From: Sphingomonas sp. Leaf34
GTDB lineage: Bacteria > Pseudomonadota > Alphaproteobacteria > Sphingomonadales > Sphingomonadaceae
Direction: 5' to 3'
Length of the DNA: 64,000 bases
Assembly: GCF_001421805.1 (NCBI RefSeq)
Contig: NZ_LMLC01000002.1
Span: 664,819 to 728,818, forward strand
Position 1 is the stretch's first letter, and the number at the start of each line of letters is the position of its first letter. This document shows positions 1 to 8,020 of the stretch, one piece after another. Position numbers and translations under genes: made by a program. Below the pieces are notes generated by a model. That model did no database searches and was not told the origin of the DNA. It worked only from the letters and a program-made list of their open reading frames with translations.

Positions 1-1
1 G

Positions 2-577
2 GCGAATGGCTGGCTCGCGCGCCATCTCGGTCGCTTTCAGGCTGAGCAGCCCGGACTGGACATCCGATTGGACGCGACCGACCGCCTTGTCGACTTCGCC
101 GCCGAGGATATCGACATCGCGATCCGCTCAGGCCGCGGCAATTGGCCGGGATTAGCCGCGGACCGCTTGTTCGATCTGGATTTTGCGCCGGCGTGCCACC
201 CATCGCTAGTCGCGCACCTCTCAAAACCGATCGCGCCTTCCCATGTGCTGCGCCTGAGGCGGCTAAATCCAGGCGATCACTGGTGGGACGTTTGGCTGAG
301 GGCGCAAGGCTTGACGGCGCACACCATTCCCGTGGCCGGCATACAGTTGGACTCTCAGAACGCCGAGGGTCAGGCGGCGCTTGCCGGACATGGTCTGGCG
401 ATGCTGACGCCGGCTCTCTGGCGGAGGGAGTTAGCCGATGGTCAACTAGTCATGCCGTTCGACCATCTCGCGACCGAGGGCGAAGCCTATTGGATTGTCT
501 GCGCAGCCGGACGCCGCAACACCCGGAAGATCGCGCGGTTTAGACGCTGGATATTGGACAGCATCAATCTTGCTTAA
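2..577 (+). CDS. LysR-type regulator, C-terminal effector domain (5' end outside window)
   Basis: The frame is open from base 2, so the gene starts before the window. The visible 191 residues form a GcvA-like LysR substrate-binding domain: the segment LVDFAAEDIDIAIRSGRG near the start is the usual strand and loop before the effector pocket, and GQAALAGHGLAMLTPALWR is the typical second half. The tail (RKIARFRRWILDSI) is a normal LysR end. The N-terminal helix-turn-helix is not in view, so the target genes cannot be named. Family is clear, regulatory partner unknown. Confidence 0.85.
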   Translation, partial: ANGWLARHLGRFQAEQPGLDIRLDATDRLVDFAAEDIDIAIRSGRGNWPGLAADRLFDLDFAPACHPSLVAHLSKPIAPSHVLRLRRLNPGDHWWDVWLRAQGLTAHTIPVAGIQLDSQNAEGQAALAGHGLAMLTPALWRRELADGQLVMPFDHLATEGEAYWIVCAAGRRNTRKIARFRRWILDSINLA

Positions 578-608
578 GCGGGATGTCCGCTTTCCTGCCC
601 AACTCGGA

Positions 609-639
609 CATTCCCGAAATTCGATCGATTTCGGGAATG
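609..639. terminator. 12-bp inverted repeat after the LysR stop
   Basis: Perfect 12-bp arms (CATTCCCGAAAT / ATTTCGGGAATG) around a 7-base loop lie about 30 bases after the LysR stop codon. No T-run follows on either strand, so it could be a factor-assisted terminator or a protein-binding palindrome. Apart from this hairpin, nothing recognisable lies between 577 and 770. Confidence 0.5.
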
Positions 640-770
640 CCCGTGCCGTCTCGCTGGCCGTTCCCAATTGGGGGGCGGTGACACCCTGCGGCCTGAACCG
701 GTTACGGAGAGCCTTGTCTATTAGGCCATGGCATGACACGCCGATCGAGCGGACGGAGATAATGCGAGGC

Positions 771-802
771 GACACCCGATCTCCGAACCGCGATCGGGTG
801 TC
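771..802 (-). terminator. terminator-like hairpin after aldo/keto reductase remnant
   Basis: Perfect 11-bp arms (GACACCCGATC / GATCGGGTGTC) with a 10-base loop begin 8 bases beyond the TAA of the minus-strand aldo/keto reductase remnant. The position suggests it was that gene's terminator, although no T-run is present. Confidence 0.45.
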
Positions 803-809
803 ACGGTCG

Positions 810-980
810 TTACTGGGTCGCGACCGGATCGCCGACCGACCAGGCGAGCCCGGGACCACGATCAAGTGCGGCCAGCGTCTCCATGTCCGCATCATCGATG
901 GTGAAGCCATCGAGCGCCAGATTCTGCTTCAATCGATCCGCGTTCAGGCTCTTGGAGGTCAGCCAAGCCGATCCACCAAG
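810..980 (-). pseudogene. aldo/keto reductase, 3' remnant only
   Basis: Reading the minus strand to the TAA at 810-812 gives about 56 residues that match the C-terminus of 2,5-diketogluconate-reductase-type aldo/keto reductases: a TSKSLNADRLKQNLAL segment (the cofactor-binding 'KS....R...N' element), then FTIDDADMETLAALDRG, then the short polar tail. The rest of the roughly 280-residue enzyme is missing, because the SGNH hydrolase gene ends at 984 right where the homology stops. This is a truncated fossil. A full aldo/keto reductase of a different type sits at 38331-39200. Confidence 0.6.
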
Positions 981-983
981 AGC

Positions 984-1838
984 CTATGAACGTATCTGTG
1001 TTATCGTTGCGTCTAGAGCCCGAGCGACGGCTGCCATCCCGTCAAGGTTCGGGTGGTAAGGCACGAACCGGGGCTGGCCGGGCAAAGGGAAACCGTTAAT
1101 CCATGGCGTAGCACTGCATGCGTCGTGGCCGCTCGATAGCGACGACGCCCGCACCAAAGTTGCGCCGCTCGAACGGGCAGCAGCAGCGGTCGCAACTGCT
1201 AGCCGATTTGCGATATTCCGGGCAGCATCTGCCTTTCCGGTCGACATTGGCGTTGCGGCGCATCGTCCGCTCGAGGGAAGCACAATGGGGTAATCGATGA
1301 AGACAAGCCGCGCCCGAGGTGCGCGAACACGTACTTCGGCTGCGATGCGTTCCATCGATACGGCAAGATTGCGCCACGTATGCTCGGTAAGCTTTGGCGG
1401 TTTAGGGCACTTGCCGCCAAGCAGCTGCTTCCCGATACCCAACTGGCGGCATGACGCCGATCCCAGCAAAGTAACGAAGCCGACGTCGTTACCGCCGATC
1501 GTGACGGTCACTAGGCTTGTCTCGGGAGTGATGGCATCGATCTGAGCCGGCGTGTCGCTCGACGCGGTAAGTATATCGTTCGTGGTTGCGCCGCTGCACG
1601 ACACGTCGATCAACGTTAACCCCCGTTTGCGGGCAAACTGATGCGCGTAATTGTTGGTCGAGCGGGCGCAGCGGGTGTTGGCGTCGACCGGATCGGGTAT
1701 ACCGGGTCCTGCGGCATATGAGCTGCCCATTGCCACGTACCGTGCTTTAGGCGGCAAGGGCGTTGAGGACGTCTGGACGCTAGTCGAACCGGCGATGACA
1801 ACGGCCATCCCCATTGCCCCGACGATGAGCAATTGCAT
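984..1838 (-). CDS. secreted SGNH/GDSL-family esterase or lipase
   Basis: A 284-residue hydrolase of the SGNH superfamily, probably acting on esters of lipids or carbohydrates outside the cytoplasm. The four blocks are visible: the catalytic Ser in MGSSYAAG (block I, with GSS in place of GDS), Gly in CSGATTND, Asn in IGGNDVGF, and His in YHPNLDGM near the C-terminus. The N-terminus (MQLLIVGAMGMAVVIAGS) is a hydrophobic signal sequence. I chose ATG 1838; an in-frame TTG at 1871 would place the start inside the terminator hairpin of the upstream gene. Cysteine pairs suggest disulfides and export. Similar to actinobacterial SGNH lipases; the substrate is not evident. Confidence 0.8.
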   Translation of the reverse strand: MQLLIVGAMGMAVVIAGSTSVQTSSTPLPPKARYVAMGSSYAAGPGIPDPVDANTRCARSTNNYAHQFARKRGLTLIDVSCSGATTNDILTASSDTPAQIDAITPETSLVTVTIGGNDVGFVTLLGSASCRQLGIGKQLLGGKCPKPPKLTEHTWRNLAVSMERIAAEVRVRAPRARLVFIDYPIVLPSSGRCAATPMSTGKADAARNIANRLAVATAAAARSSGATLVRASSLSSGHDACSATPWINGFPLPGQPRFVPYHPNLDGMAAVARALDATITQIRS

Positions 1839-1873
1839 GCTTTCGTATCCGAACAAGATGAAGAGAGACAAAA

Positions 1874-1903
1874 GCCGGCGGTTGGCTTTTACACAACCGC
1901 CGG
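1874..1903 (-). terminator. intrinsic terminator of the lipoprotein gene
   Basis: 11-bp arms (GCCGGCGGTTG and its complement) with an 8-base loop, followed on the minus strand by TTTT. It lies 8 bases after the stop of the minus-strand lipoprotein gene at 1911-2102 and separates it from the SGNH hydrolase gene. Confidence 0.75.
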
Positions 1904-1910
1904 CATGATT

Positions 1911-2102
1911 TTAGTCTGCGACCGTGCCTACGACGGCACCACCGGCACCACCCACAGCCGCGCCTTTTTCAACGCTACCTCCAGTGGCAGCGGCCACACC
2001 GGCGCCACCCGCCGCGCCGACGCCCGCGCCCTTCAAGGTTGAGCAGGCCGACAGGCCGCTCACAGCAAGGGTCAGGGCGGCAAGAGAGATGATGGTCTTC
2101 AT
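1911..2102 (-). CDS. small glycine-zipper lipoprotein
   Basis: 63 residues: a signal peptide (MKTIISLAALTLAVSG) with a lipobox LSAC giving an acylated Cys near position 20, then a Gly/Ala-rich region with GAGVGAAGGAGVAAATGG and GGAGGAVVG repeats, typical of glycine-zipper or YMGG-like envelope lipoproteins. ATG 2102 is preceded by AAAGGA at good spacing. It has its own terminator, so it is probably a single-gene unit. Small lipoproteins of this kind are common in sphingomonads and are often stress-linked; the exact role is unknown. Confidence 0.75.
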   Translation of the reverse strand: MKTIISLAALTLAVSGLSACSTLKGAGVGAAGGAGVAAATGGSVEKGAAVGGAGGAVVGTVAD

Positions 2103-2198
2103 GGTCAATATCCTTTGGTTGGTCGTTATCGATCGTGGGTACGATGATCAGGTTGATGCCGTGGCGTTAGGCAGTCCTTCGGGACCGGCAGACAGGCG

Positions 2199-4430
2199 TC
2201 AGGGCGCTAATGTCGTTGCAGGAAGTTCAAGTGTCGCCCGGATACCCGGATCGATTGCGGTGCTCGCCAGCCGCACTTCGTAGGTGCCTGCCGCGATCCG
2301 CCACATGGACGCGTCAGCGTCATACCGTGCCAGAAGACGAAGGTCGATCTGCACCTCGATCTGCTCGCTTGCGGCCGGGGCAAGATGGACGCGGTGGAAG
2401 CCGACCAGGCGCGAAACGAATCCGTCCGTGCCGGGGAGCGCGACATAAACCTGAGGCACGGCAGTACCCTCACGGTCCCCGATATTCGTTACCGAGAAGG
2501 CAGCGGTGAGGCTGCCTTTGTAGGCGTGAACGGACAGGTCGCTAGTTCGGAAGCTGGTGTAAGACAGGCCGTGTCCGAACGGGAACAACGGCTTCAGCTC
2601 CTGCCGCGCATACCAGCGGTAACCGACGTCGGACCCTTCGACATTATAATCGACATGGAACACGCCGCCCTTTGGTTCCATGCCTGGGTTCGATGTCGTT
2701 GTCTCGGGATCGCGTTGCTCGGGGTGCGGCAGCTGATTGACGCTGGCGGGGAATGTCACGGGCAGGTGTCCCGATGGGTTGATCCGTCCGAACAACACGC
2801 CCGCGATCGCTTCGCCACCACCCGACCCTGGATAGAACGCGGCGATGACGGCGGACACTTTTTCCAGCCACGGCATCGCGACGGGACCACCCGATTCCAC
2901 GACGACGATCGTCCTTGGGTTGGCGTCCGCTACGCCGTCGATAAGTGCGTTCTGGTCATCCGGCAGATCGAGTCCCCGCATATCGAGCCCTTCCGAGCGC
3001 CATTCCTCGGCGAGGACGATGACCGCATCAGCCTCGCGCGCTGCGGTGATGGCAGTAGCAAGATCGTTACCGTCGAGAAAGTCGACGACGGCCGCATTGC
3101 CCTCCGCTCTGATTGCAGTCAGCGGCGAGGAGGGGTGGTAGACCTTCTCCATCTCTGTGCCCATGAACGACAGGCCGTCGGTCGACAGACTGCCGACCGG
3201 CGCCACCGTGGAGGATCCTCCACCAGCCAGCACACCGACATCGGCATGCCGGCCGATAACCAGCAGGCGCTTTGCCCCTTTTGCGAGTGGCAAGGCATCG
3301 CCTTCGTTCTTCAGTAGCACCAGACCGCGTTCGGCCGCGCGCTGGGCGACCAGACGGTGCGCCATATAGTCGATCGGCGCTCCCGGCTGGGGTGGGCGAT
3401 CAATGACGCCGATCGCGTAAAGGCTGCGTAACTGGCGCCGAACCATGTCATCGATCCGCGCCTGCGGCACCTTGCCCGCTTCAACGGCCGCACGGAGCGG
3501 AGCGCCAAAGTAGGGTTCGGGATCGAGGCTGGCGCCCGACTGCACGTCAAGTCCGGCAAGCGCCGCCTTGACCGTGGAATGGGTGGCACCCCAGTCGGAC
3601 ATCACCCAACCTGGATACTGCCACTCGCCTTTGAGGACCGTGTTGATGAGGTAGGCATTTTCCGACGCCCAATCGCCATTGACGAGGTTGTAGCCCGGCA
3701 TCACCGATCCCGGCTTTCCGATCTCGATCGCAATCTTGAAGGCAAGCAGATCAGACTCGTGCATGGCGGCCGGGGACAGGTCGGAGCTGACCAAGACCCG
3801 CCCGGTCTCCTGCGCGTTTACCGCGAAATGTTTGACGGTGGCGACGACACCCTGAGACTGGATGCCGGCGACCGAGCTGCCCGCGATGACGCCGGTCAAT
3901 AAAGGATCTTCGGAGACATATTCGAAGTTGCGCCCGCCGCGCGGCTCGCGGATCAGGTTCGCGCCGCCTGCTAGCTGGACGTTAAAGCCCTTCGCACGCG
4001 CTTCCTGTCCGACCAGCGCCCCTGTCTCATAGGCACCCTCGGGATCGAATGCGGCCCCCAGCAGCAGCGAGGACGGTAAAGCGGTTGCGTTGTCGCCCGG
4101 CCGTACCCCGCCCAGATTGCTGATCCCGAGACTGGCGTCGGTCTGTTGCTGAGCTGGAATGCCGAGGCGAGGAATAGCCGGATAATATGCGGCCGAACCC
4201 AACGCTCCTGCCGGCTTCTGCACGTCACCGACGGGAATTGCCATCGGACCAGATATCCACGCAAACTTCTCGTCCTGCGTCATCTGCGCGACCGTTTTGG
4301 CCGCGCGCTCTTCGGGCGACCCTTTCGCGCCTGTCGTCAACTGTACGTCAGCGCTGGATTTTGCGGACGCGTGCGGTGGCATCGACGGTAGTGCAACGCA
4401 AGATGAGGAAGAACGGATCTCGGCAGGCAT
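2199..4430 (-). CDS. glycoside hydrolase family 3 (beta-glucosidase type)
   Basis: 743 residues with the full GH3 architecture: N-terminal TIM-barrel, alpha/beta sandwich, C-terminal fibronectin-III-like domain. The catalytic Asp lies in GWVMSDWG (about residue 279). KHFAVNAQETGR and the NGDW loop are conserved, and the general acid/base Glu is probably in WRSEGLDM. ATG 4430 is used; TTG 4445 is an alternative. The N-terminus is polar and shows no clear signal peptide, unlike the paralogue at 43627-45849. The gene is divergent from a TetR gene, with a palindrome in the shared promoter region, so it is probably repressed by that TetR and induced by a glycoside or its aglycone. The exact glycoside is unknown. 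Confidence 0.9.
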   Translation of the reverse strand: MPAEIRSSSSCVALPSMPPHASAKSSADVQLTTGAKGSPEERAAKTVAQMTQDEKFAWISGPMAIPVGDVQKPAGALGSAAYYPAIPRLGIPAQQQTDASLGISNLGGVRPGDNATALPSSLLLGAAFDPEGAYETGALVGQEARAKGFNVQLAGGANLIREPRGGRNFEYVSEDPLLTGVIAGSSVAGIQSQGVVATVKHFAVNAQETGRVLVSSDLSPAAMHESDLLAFKIAIEIGKPGSVMPGYNLVNGDWASENAYLINTVLKGEWQYPGWVMSDWGATHSTVKAALAGLDVQSGASLDPEPYFGAPLRAAVEAGKVPQARIDDMVRRQLRSLYAIGVIDRPPQPGAPIDYMAHRLVAQRAAERGLVLLKNEGDALPLAKGAKRLLVIGRHADVGVLAGGGSSTVAPVGSLSTDGLSFMGTEMEKVYHPSSPLTAIRAEGNAAVVDFLDGNDLATAITAAREADAVIVLAEEWRSEGLDMRGLDLPDDQNALIDGVADANPRTIVVVESGGPVAMPWLEKVSAVIAAFYPGSGGGEAIAGVLFGRINPSGHLPVTFPASVNQLPHPEQRDPETTTSNPGMEPKGGVFHVDYNVEGSDVGYRWYARQELKPLFPFGHGLSYTSFRTSDLSVHAYKGSLTAAFSVTNIGDREGTAVPQVYVALPGTDGFVSRLVGFHRVHLAPAASEQIEVQIDLRLLARYDADASMWRIAAGTYEVRLASTAIDPGIRATLELPATTLAP

Positions 4431-4456
4431 GATAGACTCCAGCAAGTACGCCGCTA

Positions 4457-4477
4457 AAAGATACCATGGGTATCTTT
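4457..4477. promoter_or_regulatory. putative TetR operator between GH3 and tetR
   Basis: Perfect inverted repeat with 9-bp arms AAAGATACC and GGTATCTTT separated by ATG. It is centred in the 91-bp region between the divergent GH3 (start 4430) and TetR (start 4522) genes, the classic place for a shared TetR-family operator. Confidence 0.65.
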
Positions 4478-4521
4478 AGTTCCGCTACTAGGTCGATAGT
4501 TCGTACCTCGTCGTGTAATCG

Positions 4522-5181
4522 ATGATCATGACTGAAGATCGATCGACGCAATCAATGGAAGGATCGAAGCGGAAGCGAGGCCGGCCGAGCGAGGCCGAAC
4601 GCCGCGCGATCGATGAGCATGTCATCGATGCCGCCTTTGCAATATTCCGTGCGCAAGGGTTTGACGCTACGAGAATGGACAAGGTGGCCGCTGCAGCCGG
4701 TATCACCAAAATGTCGCTGTATCGGCGCTTTCCCGGCAAAGGCGAACTGCTGGCCGAAGTGATCGAGCGCCAGTCGGCGCAATTGCAAATCGACATCCCA
4801 CTACCGAAAGCGATTGCCGACCCTATCGCCGGTATCAAGGTACTGATGTGGACCTATAGGGAACGGATCGGCGCTGACAAAATGCTCGCTCTTCAACGAC
4901 TTGCGTTAACAGCGTTGCCGGACGCCTCGGTCCGCAGAGCCCTGGCTGACGTACGCGCCCGCTATGTCGCGCCGGTTGATGTGCTAGTCGACGCTGCAAA
5001 GGCATGCGGCACATTGCCTCGTCTGCCGACGGAGGAACTGCGCGAAATTCTGTTCGACCTGCTTGTCAACGACGCTGCGTCGCTGCCGTTGCACGGTTAT
5101 TCGTCAGTTGACGACCAACGCCGCGTCTTTCTCCAGCGCTGGAGCGTCCTCGAAAAAGGGCTCTTGCGAGTTGATACCTGA
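4522..5181 (+). CDS. TetR/AcrR-family transcriptional regulator
   Basis: 219 residues. The N-terminal TetR HTH is plain: IDAAFAIFRAQGFDATRMDKVAAAAGITKMSLYRRFP holds helices 1-3, with the recognition helix around TKMSLYRRF. A basic linker KRKRGRP precedes it. The C-terminal half is the variable ligand-binding and dimerisation domain. It is divergent from the GH3 glycosidase and presumably represses it and itself through the 4457-4477 palindrome. ATG 4522 and ATG 4528 are both possible starts. The downstream interval to 5393 holds no gene. Confidence 0.85.
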   Translation: MIMTEDRSTQSMEGSKRKRGRPSEAERRAIDEHVIDAAFAIFRAQGFDATRMDKVAAAAGITKMSLYRRFPGKGELLAEVIERQSAQLQIDIPLPKAIADPIAGIKVLMWTYRERIGADKMLALQRLALTALPDASVRRALADVRARYVAPVDVLVDAAKACGTLPRLPTEELREILFDLLVNDAASLPLHGYSSVDDQRRVFLQRWSVLEKGLLRVDT

Positions 5182-5392
5182 GTGCTTTTGCCGTGTTATT
5201 CGTGGTGACTCATACATGCGCGCACCCCAAAGGCACGAGCTAGATTACGTACGTCAGGTCGTCGCTAGTCCAGACGCGTCTAAAGAGGTCGAGATCTTCG
5301 GCCTTAGCCCTTTTCTCCTCGAGCGCGACCTCACCATCTCATGCGACAGCGACGACGCTAGCCGGTAGGTGGCGCCGCGCCGTGCGGCAAGC

Positions 5393-6553
5393 CTACATGT
5401 CCATCTCACCCGCCAAGAGCTTGCGATCACGCTCTGCAAGCTCGGTCTCGTCGGCAGGAAGCATCATGGCCAAGCCTTTAGTGGCGGCGCGCTCCTGAAC
5501 CTCTTCGACGAACGGCCGCAACTCGTTTTCGTAATGGCGAAAGGCCGCACCGTGATCGTCGGGATACCGCTCGAGCGCGTCCGCTAGCCGGCCCGCGCCA
5601 ATGATCGCCATCGAGCCGCCAAATCCTGCAAGCGGCGAGACGCAGTAGCCCGCGTCGCCGACCAGGGTCACACGACTGCGCGACCAGCAGGGCATCCTGA
5701 TCTGATTGATCCTGTCGAAATAGAAGTCGTCGTCCCCGTCCACGCTGGCGAGCATTGCCGGCACCTTCCATCCCAAGCCGTCAAACTGATCGTGGATCAA
5801 ACGACGTAGCTGGCTCCGATCGCGGTAATCGTAGTCGATCTCGCCGACCGTTCGAAAACCGAAGCCGATATCAGTTCGATCGTCATAGCCGTTGAGCATC
5901 GCCATGCGACCGGGCACGTTGAAGAGCTGTGACATATTGGCAGGAAGCAACCCGATGTGCGGCACCACCTTCAGGAAGAAATAGCCGCCCATGAAGTAGG
6001 TGAACTGCTCGCCCTCGCCAAAAACGAGCTTGCGCGTGTTGGACCGGTTGCCGTCGCACCCGAAGACCAGAGCATAGTCGCGCCGGTCGCCGTTGCTGAA
6101 GCTCACCGACACGCCGTCTGTGCCCTGGTCGAGCTTGACGATCGATTGGCCGAACAGGATTTCGACCCTGTCCTCCACCGCGGCAGACAGGATATCGAGC
6201 AGATCATCACGGTGGATCTCGTATCGTTCGTACGCCGCTGGTTCGGTGCCGATACCGATCGATCCCAAGGTGGCGTCATCCGCGTCCTTGAACTCGAAGC
6301 CCCCCGGGGGCAGCGCCTTAGCGCGCACCGCATCTGCAAGTCCCATGCGACCCAGGATTTCGATCGTCTCTCCTTCGATATCTACGGGCGTGCCGCCCCG
6401 CCGCAGTTCAGATGCCGTTTCGACGATCGTGACGTTGTGCCCGAGCCGGTGCAGCCAGTAGGCAGTAGCGAGGCCGGCAAAGCTCGCGCCACTGACGAGC
6501 GCGGATTTGTGGTCTGCTTTGATCGTTGCTGGCATGACGGTTGACGAGTGCAT
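5393..6553 (-). CDS. FAD-dependent monooxygenase (aromatic hydroxylase type)
   Basis: 386-residue class A flavoprotein monooxygenase of the PHBH / TetX-like fold. Visible motifs are the N-terminal dinucleotide-binding loop SGASFAGLATAYWL (a variant of GxGxxG) followed by the acidic residue in TIVETASE, and the FAD ribityl-binding motif VTLVGDAGYCVSPLAGFGG in the C-terminal third. Such enzymes hydroxylate aromatic or polyketide substrates with NAD(P)H and O2; relatives inactivate tetracyclines and rifamycins. Its divergent TetR neighbour at 6617 suggests induction by the substrate. The substrate cannot be told from the sequence. Confidence 0.85.
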   Translation of the reverse strand: MHSSTVMPATIKADHKSALVSGASFAGLATAYWLHRLGHNVTIVETASELRRGGTPVDIEGETIEILGRMGLADAVRAKALPPGGFEFKDADDATLGSIGIGTEPAAYERYEIHRDDLLDILSAAVEDRVEILFGQSIVKLDQGTDGVSVSFSNGDRRDYALVFGCDGNRSNTRKLVFGEGEQFTYFMGGYFFLKVVPHIGLLPANMSQLFNVPGRMAMLNGYDDRTDIGFGFRTVGEIDYDYRDRSQLRRLIHDQFDGLGWKVPAMLASVDGDDDFYFDRINQIRMPCWSRSRVTLVGDAGYCVSPLAGFGGSMAIIGAGRLADALERYPDDHGAAFRHYENELRPFVEEVQERAATKGLAMMLPADETELAERDRKLLAGEMDM

Positions 6554-6587
6554 AGGAACGGCCTCAGAATTGGATACGCTACAATAC

Positions 6588-6600
6588 TATACTGGGTATA
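6588..6600. promoter_or_regulatory. putative TetR operator between FAD monooxygenase and tetR
   Basis: TATAC-TGG-GTATA, a perfect 5-bp inverted repeat, lies in the 63-bp gap between the monooxygenase start (6553) and the TetR start (6617), 16 bases before the regulator's ATG. Its half-sites resemble the GATACC/GGTATC arms at 4457-4477. Confidence 0.45.
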
Positions 6601-6616
6601 TACCTATGTTCAAGCT

Positions 6617-7267
6617 ATGACTGGACCGACTTCAGACCGGCGAACGCGCAAGAGGCTCGTGACCCGACAGGCGATATCCGATGCCGCCACGCGCCTGTTC
6701 ATGGAGCGCGGCTTTGACCGGGTGACCATCGACGAGATCGCGGAGGCGGCCGATGTCGGACGCATGACGGTCTTCAATCACTTCCCGCGAAAGGAAGACA
6801 TGTTCTTCGACCGCGAGCAGGAGGCTCATGATGTCGCTTTCGAGGCCATCAGGTCGCGCTCACCGGGCACGTCGCCAATCGGGGCCCTTGGCGAGCTTGC
6901 CCATCGCATGGCCGACCAGCGTGAACCGGCCTTCCCACTATTTGCGGATACCAAAGCCTTTGTTGAGACGGCACAGGCAAGCGAGGCGCTGAAAGCTCGG
7001 GCACGGCAGATGCGGGACGACTTTATCCGCGCTCTGGCGGTTGTCTTGGCCGAAGCTGCGGATCGCTCTAGCGATGATGCCGATGCCTACCTTGCTGCCG
7101 GGCTTATTACCTCGGCGTGGAGCACCGCTTTCGTACGTTCGCATGCTAAAATGAGCGAAACGGGCGACCTTGATGCAGCGAAGGGCACTTTCCTGGCTTT
7201 AGTCGACCGAGGAGTGCGCGGGACGCATGCTGCTCTGTCTGATACACCTTACGCCGCAGGATCTTGA
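6617..7267 (+). CDS. TetR/AcrR-family transcriptional regulator
   Basis: 216 residues from ATG 6617; the frame is open further upstream but the HTH begins just after this ATG. HTH region: TRQAISDAATRLFMERGFDRVTIDEIAEAADVGRMTVFNHFPRKEDMF, a canonical TetR DNA-binding domain of the kind found in actinobacterial and rhizobial regulators (FNHF in the recognition helix). The remainder is the alpha-helical ligand domain. Divergent from the FAD monooxygenase and probably its repressor. Confidence 0.85.
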   Translation: MTGPTSDRRTRKRLVTRQAISDAATRLFMERGFDRVTIDEIAEAADVGRMTVFNHFPRKEDMFFDREQEAHDVAFEAIRSRSPGTSPIGALGELAHRMADQREPAFPLFADTKAFVETAQASEALKARARQMRDDFIRALAVVLAEAADRSSDDADAYLAAGLITSAWSTAFVRSHAKMSETGDLDAAKGTFLALVDRGVRGTHAALSDTPYAAGS

Positions 7268-7400
7268 CGCTTAACCCACTGTTCCTAGCCTGAGACCCAC
7301 TTCCTAACTCCGGCCATTCGTCATATCGATAGCGGCTGTAGTGCCGCGCACGCGCCGGACGATCGCGCCGTTCCCGAAAAATGGTGTATCGGAAAAGCAG

Positions 7401-7426
7401 ACCGAGGCAGCCTATGGCGCCTCGGT
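7401..7426 (-). terminator. terminator of the degraded minus-strand gene
   Basis: 8-bp arms ACCGAGGC / GCCTCGGT with a 10-base loop, followed on the minus strand by CTGCTTTT. The TAG stop of the degraded reading frame (7412-7414) lies inside the loop, so gene end and terminator overlap. Confidence 0.5.
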
Positions 7427-7740
7427 TGTGCGTGACCGTCCCGCCTTGGTGACCAGATCGACAGCGTTGTTGATGCGCCGCGATGATGCTGCATCCAGTT
7501 GTTCGCTCTCGTCACCGATCGATGCACGCATTTGGTGGGGGACAAACACCATGTCGATGAACCGATCCGCAATCTCCGACGCCTGATAGATCCGGTATGG
7601 CGCAGCGTCTTACCCGACAATCGCCTATGCAACGCACGCGATGCCGCCATCGCGGCCGATCCGGTCCACCAACCGGGCAAGATGAGGCATCCCGGTGCAA
7701 TGGTGACGAAGACGCGCATCAGGGCGGCCGCGTATGGCAT
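7412..7740 (-). pseudogene. degraded gene, possibly a TetR-family C-terminal domain
   Basis: No intact reading frame covers 7268-8020. On the minus strand a protein-like stretch ends at TAG 7414: RIYQASEIADRFIDMVFVP, then HQMRASIGDESEQLDAASSRR, then NNAVDLVTKAGRSRTTEAP. It resembles the last helices of AefR-like TetR regulators (pattern F..MV..P...RA.IG). Upstream, frames change around 7600, where an in-frame TAA breaks it. A terminator-like hairpin overlaps its stop, which supports a once-functional gene. Family assignment is tentative. A 10-bp palindrome GTGACGTCAC lies at 7891-7900; otherwise 7741-8020 shows nothing clear. Confidence 0.35.
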
Positions 7741-8020
7741 CAACTGATGCTCGAGCCGACTATAGCCCGACGCTCGCAGCCGGTCCTGGACCGGCAGATG
7801 CCAGTCGCCATCACAGCAACTACCGAGTTGCATGCTCATTACCGACCGTAGCGGATTGCCCCTGTTGCTGGCGCCAGGAAGATCCGGGACGTGACGTCAC
7901 GCACGCATGCGCGCCATGTTTGACGCCACCGTGCGGCGCTGGGCGCGGGAAGCGGGGACCTGCGTGCTCGGCGTCGCTGATGATGCGCTTAATACCAGCA
8001 AGAGCTGCCGGCCGCATCCT

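Noticed and set aside
2385..3317. 310-codon plus-strand frame over the GH3 gene
   Set aside because: Antisense shadow with no motif.
5063..5368. Plus-strand frame overlapping the tetR end
   Set aside because: No start signal or domain; the interval 5182-5392 appears non-coding.
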